Assembly (NCBI GenBank): GCA_025351555.1
Contig: JANXVS010000212.1
Location: 1-5,722 of the forward strand
DNA from: Pseudomonadota bacterium
GTDB lineage: Bacteria; Pseudomonadota; Gammaproteobacteria; Xanthomonadales; Rhodanobacteraceae
Length of the DNA stretch: 5,722 nt
Direction: 5' to 3'
Shown here: piece by piece, positions 1-5,673 of the stretch
How positions within the stretch are numbered: position 1 is the stretch's first letter
How the letters are laid out: every line of letters begins with the position of its first letter
Made by a program: the position numbers and the translations under genes
The notes under the pieces: model-generated
What the model was told of the DNA's origin: nothing
The model's input: the letters and a program-made list of their open reading frames with translations, nothing else
Database searches by the model: none

Positions 1-531
1 TTCACCGAACTGCGGCTGTCCGTGGCGATGCTCACCGGCGCAGTCGGCATGCTGCTCGCCGGCGTGTTGAACATGGAAGAAGCCTATGCGTCGGTGAACT
101 GGAAAACCATCTTCACCCTGGCCTGCCTGATTCCGCTAGGCTGGGCGATGGATACCACCGGCGCCGCCGCCTGGATCGCGCAGGAAGTGCTGCGTTATCT
201 CGGTGCATGGCCACAATGGGCCTTGCAGGCGGTGATCGCGATCCTCGCGCTGTTCTTCTCGCAGGTGGTTTCCAACGTCGGCGCCACGGTGATGATGGTG
301 CCGATGGCGATCAACATCGCGCTTGCCTCCAACGGCAACCCAGCCGTGTACGCGTTGATCGTCGCCATTTCCACCTCCAACAGTTTCATCATCGCCAGCG
401 CCAATCCGGTGCTGACCATCGTCGCCGGTCCCGGCGGTTATCGCGCGCGCGATTTCATACGCGTCGGCTTGCCGCTAACGTTACTGATGCTGCTGGTGAT
501 GCTAGTGGCGGTAAATCTGGTGTTTCGCTGA
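1..531 (+). CDS. SLC13-family anion permease, C-terminal part
   Basis: This is the 3' end of a gene that starts left of the window; the frame is open from base 1 and stops with TGA at 529-531, giving 176 residues. The product is a polytopic inner-membrane secondary transporter of the SLC13/DASS (ion transporter superfamily) type, which moves dicarboxylates, sulfate or related anions with a cation. Hydrophobic segments lie near residues 8-27, 37-50, 70-88, 94-107, 117-135 and 155-175. A Ser-Asn pair within SQVVSNVGATVMMVPMA (about residues 87-103) sits where the family carries its substrate-binding SN-T motif. The stretch STSNSFIIASANPV followed by GPGGYRARDFIRVG (about 124-158) is the typical SLC13 ending, with the second re-entrant loop and then the last helix. 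Regulatory TrkA_C domains, common in bacterial members, would lie upstream and cannot be seen. The substrate cannot be assigned. Confidence 0.85.
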   Translation, partial: FTELRLSVAMLTGAVGMLLAGVLNMEEAYASVNWKTIFTLACLIPLGWAMDTTGAAAWIAQEVLRYLGAWPQWALQAVIAILALFFSQVVSNVGATVMMVPMAINIALASNGNPAVYALIVAISTSNSFIIASANPVLTIVAGPGGYRARDFIRVGLPLTLLMLLVMLVAVNLVFR

Positions 532-552
532 GATCGATTGCTGGTGACCGGC

Positions 553-572
553 ATCCGGAGCCCCCGGATTTT
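553..572 (+). terminator. possible Rho-independent terminator after the permease
   Basis: ATCCGG at 553-558 pairs perfectly with CCGGAT at 564-569 around a five-base loop, and TTTT at 569-572 follows directly. It starts 21 bases after the permease stop. The stem is only six base pairs and the T run is short, so it may be weak or fortuitous. Confidence 0.35.
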
Positions 573-587
573 CGGAGATGCGACCCA

Positions 588-617
588 AGCTCCCTCTGGT
601 GCGTCATCTGAGGAGCT
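588..617 (+). promoter_or_regulatory. hairpin in the leader of the secreted-protein gene
   Basis: AGCTCC at 588-593 is the exact reverse complement of GGAGCT at 612-617. The stem can be lengthened by two pairs (595-596 with 610-611) across a bulged C594, leaving a loop of about 13 bases. It lies 13 bases before the ribosome binding site at 631-635. A run of eight Cs (620-627) separates the two. The CTCC of the left arm could alternatively pair with GGAG of the ribosome binding site, so an effect on translation is possible but unproven. No known riboswitch consensus was recognised. Confidence 0.3.
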
Positions 618-642
618 ATCCCCCCCCAACGGAGGTAATGCC

Positions 643-1005
643 ATGTACCGTCTTGCTTTGACTTTGGTTCTTGCAACGCCGGCGTTTGCGGCGCTCGCCG
701 ACACCTGCAGCGTGGCCGGAACTGCGTACGATTCCACCGGGAAACCCATACGCGCCGTCGTGCGCTTAATCGACTTGCAGACCCAGCAGGCCGCGTTCAG
801 CGCGACCAACGAGCATGCGGCATTCGCGTTCAGCGGCGCGCTGCCCGGCGCGAACGGCGAGCGCTACCGGCTCGATGTCGTGAGCGCGCCGACCGTGGTA
901 ACCGGGTCGCGCATCGCGACGCGCTCGATCCTGGGCATGTCGGACAGTTTCGCCTGCGGCACCGGACAGCTCGCGCATCAGGATGTGCGCACGCAGGTAG
1001 ACTGA
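643..1005 (+). CDS. small secreted protein with carboxypeptidase-regulatory-like domain
   Basis: The product is 120 residues long, probably exported by Sec. Residues 1-19 form a short signal peptide: a basic Arg3, a hydrophobic core, and an ALA signal-peptidase I site before Asp20. The mature part (about 20-120) begins with a CSVAGTAYDSTGKPI-type strand-turn. It then shows alternating strands (VVRLIDLQT, AAFSATN, FAFSGALPG, YRLDVVSAP), which resemble carboxypeptidase-regulatory-like or transthyretin-like beta-sandwich domains. Two cysteines (Cys22 and Cys105) could form a disulfide. The start is fixed by GGAGGT at 631-636, six bases before ATG 643. A nearer ATG at 638 is out of frame and runs into a stop after seven codons. 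No catalytic motif is visible and the function is unknown. The gene is convergent with the Rieske gene, 21 bases apart. Confidence 0.72.
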   Translation: MYRLALTLVLATPAFAALADTCSVAGTAYDSTGKPIRAVVRLIDLQTQQAAFSATNEHAAFAFSGALPGANGERYRLDVVSAPTVVTGSRIATRSILGMSDSFACGTGQLAHQDVRTQVD

Positions 1006-1026
1006 CCGCCCGATCGCCATGAGTGC

Positions 1027-1359
1027 CTATGGCAAGCGCACCTCGCCGTCGATGACCTCGACCCGCACCGCGGCGAGCCCGGCGCCGCGGCAGGGTCCGG
1101 CGTAGCAGCGCCCGGATTCGATGAAGAAACTGGCGCCATGCGCGGCGCAGATCAGTTGTCCGTTCTCGATCAGAAACTTGCCCGGCGCCCAGTCCAGCCT
1201 GCGGCCGGCATGCGGACATTCGTTGTGATAGGCAAATACGTGGGCGCCCTGGCGCAACAGGATCAACGAGAAGCCGCCGGTGCTGGATTCGACGTCCACG
1301 GCGATCGCCCCGGCGTCGGCAATCGCATCCAGGCGGCATAACGTTTTACTAACACTCAT
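1027..1359 (-). CDS. stand-alone Rieske [2Fe-2S] protein
   Basis: This 110-residue protein is essentially one Rieske domain. The cluster ligands are visible as C-P-H (Cys48, His50) and, after 20 residues, C-A-A-H (Cys71, His74), followed by GASF. A GPC segment near 88-90 and the strand AVRVEVIDGEVRL close the fold. There is no signal peptide or membrane anchor, so it should be a soluble cytoplasmic electron carrier or the ferredoxin partner of an oxygenase or reductase. No oxygenase or reductase is encoded nearby, so its partner is unknown. I chose the ATG at 1357-1359 because a GGGAAGGG purine run lies 12 bases upstream. An in-frame ATG at 1387-1389 would add ten residues but lacks a ribosome binding site. 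It is divergent from the small membrane protein gene at 1460, with about 100 bases between them. Confidence 0.85.
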   Translation of the reverse strand: MSVSKTLCRLDAIADAGAIAVDVESSTGGFSLILLRQGAHVFAYHNECPHAGRRLDWAPGKFLIENGQLICAAHGASFFIESGRCYAGPCRGAGLAAVRVEVIDGEVRLP

Positions 1360-1459
1360 CAGCGTATTTAGCCCTTCCCGCACTTGCATCTGCGGGCACG
1401 TAGCCCAATCATTTCACTCTAATTCACTTCGGCATTCTGCCACAGGGAGCAAAGCGGCC
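1360..1459. promoter_or_regulatory. divergent intergenic region (Rieske / small membrane protein)
   Basis: This 100-base gap must hold the promoters of two genes transcribed away from each other. On the + strand the best pair I can find is TTGCAT (1384-1389) and AATCAT (1407-1412) with 17 bases between, matching the sigma-70 hexamers at four of six positions each. A short inverted repeat, GGGC-ACGTA-GCCC (1394-1406), lies between them and could be an operator or chance. A ribosome binding site for the right-hand gene, GGGAG, is at 1445-1449. Confidence 0.25.
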
Positions 1460-1741
1460 ATGTTGTACTGGCGCTGGTTCAATCGTCCGCGACACCCGCT
1501 GCTGCGCCTGCTTCTCGGCGCGCTCGGCGCGATCGCGCTCGTTGGTATCCTGACCTTGGGATTTTTCGCCCTGATCGCGTTCGCCTTCATCGGTACCATC
1601 GTCGCGCTCACGCGCGCACTGGCGCGCTCGCACGTGGCCGCGGTAACGGCGCCGCAGGCGCATCCGGCGGCCGATCATCCACGCGTGATCGAAGGCGAAT
1701 TCGTGGTAGTGGATCAGCATTCGGCGGCGCGGCAGCGCTAG
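1460..1741 (+). CDS. small membrane protein with polar VIEGE-motif tail
   Basis: The gene encodes 93 residues. ATG 1460 has GGGAG ten bases upstream; the frame is open further left, but that part overlaps the Rieske gene and does not look like protein. The N-terminus is basic and aromatic (MLYWRWFNRPRH). A strongly hydrophobic stretch of about 38 residues (14-51) follows, long enough for one long helix or a tight two-helix hairpin. A hydrophilic tail then carries RVIEGEFVVVD (75-85). The positive-inside rule places the basic N-terminus in the cytoplasm; a hairpin would bring the tail back to the cytoplasm. Short acidic tails of this V-I-E/D-G-E form recur at the ends of small bacterial membrane proteins, but I cannot name the family or a function. 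It is a single-gene unit, or possibly the first gene before yedA. Confidence 0.65.
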   Translation: MLYWRWFNRPRHPLLRLLLGALGAIALVGILTLGFFALIAFAFIGTIVALTRALARSHVAAVTAPQAHPAADHPRVIEGEFVVVDQHSAARQR

Positions 1742-1810
1742 GGAACCTCTGCGCAAGCGGCCCCGACTGCAGCGTGACGAGTGGCGCTATCCACCGTGCC
1801 GATGGAACGC

Positions 1811-1838
1811 TAGAGTGATCCTGCGTCGTTTCGACGCA
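1811..1838 (+). promoter_or_regulatory. inverted repeat and possible -10 box upstream of yedA
   Basis: TGCGTCG (1822-1828), a TTT spacer, then CGACGCA (1832-1838) make a perfect 7-bp inverted repeat 50 bases before the yedA ATG. A TAGAGT hexamer (1811-1816) that could serve as a -10 box lies just upstream, but no good -35 is visible at the right spacing. If the promoter is real, transcription would begin close to the repeat, which could then act as an operator or as a 5' hairpin. As a terminator for the preceding gene it lacks a T run. Confidence 0.3.
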
Positions 1839-1860
1839 TTACACCCGCCCCATTGAGTCT

Positions 1861-1878
1861 TCCTGCCGCAAGGCGGGG
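1861..1878 (+). promoter_or_regulatory. GCAA-tetraloop hairpin over the yedA ribosome binding region
   Basis: CCTGCC (1862-1867), the loop GCAA (1868-1871) and GGCGGG (1872-1877) form a six-pair stem with one G-U pair and a stable GNRA tetraloop; a further U-G pair (1861-1878) is possible. The only purine-rich stretch before the ATG at 1889 is the right arm of this stem. Folding would therefore mask it and could limit translation. Confidence 0.3.
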
Positions 1879-1888
1879 TCATGCCGTA

Positions 1889-2794
1889 ATGAACCACGTC
1901 GCCACCGCCGCACCCACTCCATCAGCGCTGTTGACGCCACGCGTGCTGGTGCCGCTCGCGCTGCTCGGCGTGTATCTGATCTGGGGCTCGACCTACTACG
2001 CGATCCGCGTCGCCGTAGCCGAATATCCGCCATTCCTGATGGCGGCGGTGCGCTTTTTGCTCGCCGGCGCACTGATGTATGCCGTCCTGCGCTGGCGCGG
2101 TGTCGCCGCGCCGACGCGGCACCAATGGACCAACTGCTTCGTCTCCGGCAGTCTGCTGCTAGGCCTCGGCAACGGCCTGGTCTGCTACGCGGAACAGACC
2201 GTCGCGTCGGGTATCGCGGCGGTCGCAGTCGCGAGCGTGGGTCTGTTCATGGCGATTTTCGCAGGGCTCTACGGACAGTGGCCGAACCGGCTCGAATGGC
2301 TGGGTCTGATCGCGGGCTTCATCGGCGTCGTCGTGCTCAATGTTGGCGGCGAGCTGCGCGGATCGCCGCTCGGCGCCGGCGCGCTGGTGATCGCCACGAT
2401 CGCCTGGGCGTTCGGCTCGGTGTGGAGCAAACATCAGGATATGCCGCATCCGGCGATGAGCGCGGCGGCGCAGATGCTCGGCGGCAGCGTCACGCTCGGA
2501 TTGATAGCGTTGCTGCGCAGTGAACACCTCACGGTGATGCCAAGCCTCAACGCAACGCTCGCGCTTGCGTACCTGATGATCGCCGGCTCACTGCTCGGTT
2601 TCAGCGCTTACATCTACCTGCTGCACCACGCGCGCCCGGCGCTTGCGTCGAGCTACGCCTATGTGAATCCACCGGTCGCGGTGCTTGTCGGCGTCGCGCT
2701 CGGCGGCGAATCGGTGCGAACGCTCGATATCGCCGGGATGGTGGTGATCCTCGCCGGCGTTGTCGCGATCACGTTAGCGAAGAACAAGCGCTAG
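1889..2794 (+). CDS. yedA: YedA-type EamA/DMT drug-metabolite exporter
   Basis: This 301-residue inner-membrane protein has the ten-helix, two-EamA-repeat layout of the drug/metabolite transporter superfamily and is close to the usual YedA length. Hallmarks in order, numbered from ATG 1889, are IWGSTYYAIR (about 31-40), the first-repeat helix pair ending in AAVRFLLAGAL (about 52-62), GNGLVCYAEQ (about 93-102), SGIAAVAVASV (about 106-116), LEWLGLIAGFIGVVVLN, WAFGSVWSKH (about 173-182) and the C-terminal SYAYVNPPVAVLVG with GGE (about 255-273). These closely resemble E. coli YedA as I recall it. The family exports small metabolites or amino acids, but the substrate of YedA itself is not settled. 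I chose ATG 1889, with a GGGG ten bases upstream; an in-frame TTG at 1853 would add 12 residues without a hydrophobic or conserved character. The oligomer hydrolase gene follows after 46 bases on the same strand. Confidence 0.88.
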   Translation: MNHVATAAPTPSALLTPRVLVPLALLGVYLIWGSTYYAIRVAVAEYPPFLMAAVRFLLAGALMYAVLRWRGVAAPTRHQWTNCFVSGSLLLGLGNGLVCYAEQTVASGIAAVAVASVGLFMAIFAGLYGQWPNRLEWLGLIAGFIGVVVLNVGGELRGSPLGAGALVIATIAWAFGSVWSKHQDMPHPAMSAAAQMLGGSVTLGLIALLRSEHLTVMPSLNATLALAYLMIAGSLLGFSAYIYLLHHARPALASSYAYVNPPVAVLVGVALGGESVRTLDIAGMVVILAGVVAITLAKNKR

Positions 2795-2840
2795 ACTTCC
2801 CTGCAATCGCGCCGGTCACAGCGCTGCGGATGGAGCCAAT

Positions 2841-4478
2841 GTGTCCAGCGAATTCCTGACCAGCCCGGTACGCGAAACAGCGCATCGCGGCGACGACGAT
2901 CTGCTCAGCGCAGGACTCGGGCTGCCGGGACTGCGCGGCGCAGCCAGTGCTTTCGCCGACGCGATCGCGCCAACGCCAGCGGAACTGCGTCGGCGCGCGA
3001 TCCAGAGCGCCTGGAAAGGCATCGCACATCTCGATCAGCTCGGCATCGGCATCGCCACGGTACCCGGGCGCGAATACCAGGCTTTCGCGAAATTGCCGAA
3101 CGCGCGTTCGCCACATCGTGTCCTCGTGCAGGTACCCGATGCGTTCGATGCCAAGGCGCGCTGCCTGGTCGTCACCGCCTCATCGGGCTCGCGTGGCATC
3201 TACGGTGCGATTGCGCTGGCTGGCGCCTGGGCTCTGCCGCGCGGCTGCGCGGTGGCCTATACCGACAAGGGCGCCGGTTCCGGCTATTTCGATTGCGCGA
3301 GTGCGACCGGCGTTGCGCTCGATGGCACCTGCGCTGTTGCCGGCGATGCGCAACTCGAATTTGTTCCAGCCGTCTATACGGCCGACGCTGGCATCGCGGT
3401 CAAGCACGCACATTCCGCAGACAATCCGGAAGGCGACTGGGGTCGGCATCTGCTGCAAGCGGCCGCGTTCGGTCTATCCATGCTCAATGACGCGTTGCCG
3501 CAGCTGGCGCCGTTCACGCCGCAGAACACGCGCATCATCGCAGTCGGCTTGTCGAACGGCGGCACGGCCGTGTTGCAAGCTGCCGGACTCGACGACGATG
3601 GCTGGCTGGATGCCGCGGTCGCGGTCGCGCCCAACGTCAACGTGCCGGGTCACGGCCGTGCGCTGTACGACTATGCGACGGAAGCCGCGTTGCTGCTGCC
3701 CTGCGCGCTGGCCAATGCACGCTTCGACGACGCGCCATTCGCGCGCGCAACACCCACGTGGGCGGCGCGTGGCGCGAATCTTCACGCCGCTGGCGTCCTG
3801 CACTCTGCCAGCGCGAATGCGCAGTCCACCGAAGCGCTCGAGCGCCTGCACGCCGACGGCTGGAGCGACGCAGCGCTGGCCGGCGCGGCGTGCGTTACCG
3901 CGTTCGATTTGTGGCGCGCGTTCGCCGCGACCTATGCCAGCGCCTACACGCGCAGCACGGTTAGTCAGATGCCGGGAGGTTTTCGTTTCGCTGCGCACGA
4001 CACGCAGGGCCGGTCGAGCGCCGCCACGCCAACGGAACGCGCGGCTTGGTGGGCCGATGCGGGCGGCATCCCGCCCGGCGCAGGTGTATTCCTCGAAGAA
4101 ACCGAACCGGCCGATACAGCCGATCCGGCGCTGCGCGGGCTGCTGATTTTTCGTGATTTGTGGACAAGTGGAACTGTGGACGCGGCACGGCTGCGCGAAT
4201 CGGTGGCGGCGGCGCGAGTGCGCTTGCCGCGCGCCGATCTGCCGATCTGGCTGGTGCACGGCCTTGCCGACGGTCTGATACCTGCGGCGTTCAGCAGCGA
4301 AGCCTACGTTGCCTGGTTGCGTGCAAACGGGCGCGAACCGAGCTATTCGCCGGTGCCGCAAGCGCAGCATTTCGATGCGTTCCTTGCGCTGCCCGGCTTC
4401 GGCAAACGCTATGTGCCGCTGCTGCCCCGCGGCTATGCGGCACTGGATCAGGCTTGGCGGCACATAGCTGCGCGATAG
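2841..4478 (+). CDS. 3-hydroxybutyrate oligomer hydrolase family protein
   Basis: This 545-residue alpha/beta-hydrolase should cleave dimers and short oligomers of (R)-3-hydroxybutyrate to the monomer, a late step of polyhydroxybutyrate breakdown. Family signatures are VTASSGSRGIYGAIALAG (about 111-128), GCAVAYTDKGAGSGYFD (135-151) and KHAHSADNPEGDWGRHLLQA (188-207). The nucleophile is Ser238 in the lipase-like box GLSNGG. Asp477 in LVHGLADG and His510 in QAQHFDAF complete a plausible catalytic triad. Translation starts at GTG 2841: GGAG at 2832-2835 lies five bases upstream, and the overlapping ATG at 2839 is out of frame and soon stops. There is no signal peptide, so the enzyme should be cytoplasmic. 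It is shorter than the roughly 700-residue secreted or larger members I know of. It probably shares a transcript with yedA. No PHB synthase, depolymerase or hydroxybutyrate dehydrogenase lies in view. Confidence 0.88.
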   Translation: MSSEFLTSPVRETAHRGDDDLLSAGLGLPGLRGAASAFADAIAPTPAELRRRAIQSAWKGIAHLDQLGIGIATVPGREYQAFAKLPNARSPHRVLVQVPDAFDAKARCLVVTASSGSRGIYGAIALAGAWALPRGCAVAYTDKGAGSGYFDCASATGVALDGTCAVAGDAQLEFVPAVYTADAGIAVKHAHSADNPEGDWGRHLLQAAAFGLSMLNDALPQLAPFTPQNTRIIAVGLSNGGTAVLQAAGLDDDGWLDAAVAVAPNVNVPGHGRALYDYATEAALLLPCALANARFDDAPFARATPTWAARGANLHAAGVLHSASANAQSTEALERLHADGWSDAALAGAACVTAFDLWRAFAATYASAYTRSTVSQMPGGFRFAAHDTQGRSSAATPTERAAWWADAGGIPPGAGVFLEETEPADTADPALRGLLIFRDLWTSGTVDAARLRESVAAARVRLPRADLPIWLVHGLADGLIPAAFSSEAYVAWLRANGREPSYSPVPQAQHFDAFLALPGFGKRYVPLLPRGYAALDQAWRHIAAR

Positions 4479-4485
4479 CTCGCTT

Positions 4486-5661
4486 TTACTGCTCTCGCAG
4501 CGCCGTCGTCACCGGCAACCGCGCGGCGCGAATCGCCGGCAGGAATCCGCCGATCATGCCGATAGCTACGGCGATGATCAGGCCGCGCACGACCAGGGTC
4601 GGCGTCACCTTGAACGCGAACACCACCTGGGTGAAGTTCTGGCCCAGGGTCGACACCGAAAAATTGTTGAACAACAAGTAGGCGATCAAGGCGCCAAGCG
4701 CGCCGCCGACCAACGCCAGCACCAAGGCCTCGATCATCACCGACGCCACGACGGGCAGCCCACCGAAACCGATCGCGCGCAGGGTGGCGATTTCCTTGCC
4801 GCGCGCCGCAACGGCCGCGTACATGCTGTTGAGCGCGGCGAAGATTGCGCCGAGCGCCATGATGAAGGTGACGACGCCGGCAAGGAAACCGATCTGCTGG
4901 CGGAATTGCCTGGTCTGGCCGCTGTAGTAATCCAGCTCGGTCGACACGTCGACGGCAAACCGCGGATCGGCGTTCAATGCATCCTTGAGCGTCTTCAGTC
5001 CGTCCGGACCATCGAGTGCCGCGCGGATCGAACTGTAGCCGCCACGGTTGAACGTGGTCTGCGCCACCGCTACGTCACACCATAGTTCGCTGTCGTTCGC
5101 ATCGCCCGACGAGAATATGCCGACCACCGTCCATTCCGAACCGCGGAAACGCAGGGTCTGGCCGACATGCGCACCATCGAACTGCTGCGCCACGCCACTG
5201 CCGACGATGAGTTCGCGTTTGCCGGTTTCGAACATGCGACCTTCGACGAGCTTGAGCTGCGGTCGCAGTTTCATGCCCTTGGGTTCAATGCCGCGCACGG
5301 TGACGTTCGACCCCGAACGGTCGCCCTTTTTCGCGAGTTCGGCGATGAACATCATCTCCGCCGAAGCGAGCGGCTGGCCGTCGTCATCCTTGCGGATGCC
5401 GGGCGCCTGCTTGATCAGCACGCCCTGGTCGAGCGGCAGGCCGGAGTTCAGCTCCGCATCCGAGCCACCGCGCATGATGATCGCGGTGTCAGTGCGACCG
5501 GTCGATTTGAGCGTGGTCTCGAAACCCGTGGCCATCGCGAGCAGCGCGGTAAACACCGCGACGACACCGGCCAGGCCTATGACGATGACGAGCGAAGGAC
5601 CCCAACGCTCGGGAATGCTCTTGAGGTTTAGGATCGTGATTGCTGTGGTTTGACTAAACAT
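4486..5661 (-). CDS. FtsX/MacB-type ABC transporter permease
   Basis: This 391-residue inner-membrane subunit belongs to a type VII (MacB/FtsX/LolCE-like) ABC transporter, which couples cytoplasmic ATP use to work on substrates in the periplasm. The layout is classical. TM1 is at about residues 21-44. A large periplasmic MacB_PCD domain follows (about 45-250), with VRGIEPKG, VEGRMFETGKRELIVGSGVA and TVVGIFSSGD. The FtsX domain has TM2 (about 257-285), the coupling segment RGKEIATLRAIGFG (287-300), TM3 (about 303-332) and TM4 (about 355-377). It ends in FLPAIRAARLPVTTALRE, the usual tail. AGAGGA (5669-5674) lies seven bases before the ATG and overlaps the TAA of the preceding gene by one base, so translation is probably coupled. 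The stop is only seven bases from the stop of the convergent hydrolase. The substrate is unknown; antimicrobial export, lipoprotein or cell-envelope roles are all possible. Confidence 0.9.
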   Translation of the reverse strand: MFSQTTAITILNLKSIPERWGPSLVIVIGLAGVVAVFTALLAMATGFETTLKSTGRTDTAIIMRGGSDAELNSGLPLDQGVLIKQAPGIRKDDDGQPLASAEMMFIAELAKKGDRSGSNVTVRGIEPKGMKLRPQLKLVEGRMFETGKRELIVGSGVAQQFDGAHVGQTLRFRGSEWTVVGIFSSGDANDSELWCDVAVAQTTFNRGGYSSIRAALDGPDGLKTLKDALNADPRFAVDVSTELDYYSGQTRQFRQQIGFLAGVVTFIMALGAIFAALNSMYAAVAARGKEIATLRAIGFGGLPVVASVMIEALVLALVGGALGALIAYLLFNNFSVSTLGQNFTQVVFAFKVTPTLVVRGLIIAVAIGMIGGFLPAIRAARLPVTTALREQ

Positions 5662-5673
5662 GAATAAATCCTC

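Noticed and set aside
538..642. In-frame upstream extension of the secreted protein from TTG 538
   Set aside because: It would bury the signal peptide 35 residues into the protein, and the strong ribosome binding site at 631-635 supports ATG 643.
830..1339. Minus-strand open frame spanning the secreted-protein and Rieske genes
   Set aside because: It overlaps both better-supported genes in the wrong frame and is highly Arg-rich without a domain.
2947..4146. Long open frame (399 codons) on the plus strand in another frame within the oligomer hydrolase gene
   Set aside because: The predicted peptide is Arg/Ser/Pro-rich low-complexity sequence with no domain, typical of a frame-shifted reading of a GC-rich gene.
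3474..4463. Long open frame (329 codons) on the minus strand opposite the oligomer hydrolase
   Set aside because: It is antisense to a well-supported enzyme, is rich in Arg and Ala as expected for an out-of-frame GC-rich shadow, and has no recognisable domain.
4472..4487. GCGA-TAGC-TCGC stem followed by TTTT at the convergent gene ends
   Set aside because: A four-pair stem is too short to support as a terminator, though some terminator for the hydrolase transcript is expected here or within the opposite gene.
5048..5653. Plus-strand open frame (201 codons) opposite the ABC permease
   Set aside because: It lies entirely antisense to a gene with clear MacB/FtsX features and shows no family resemblance of its own.
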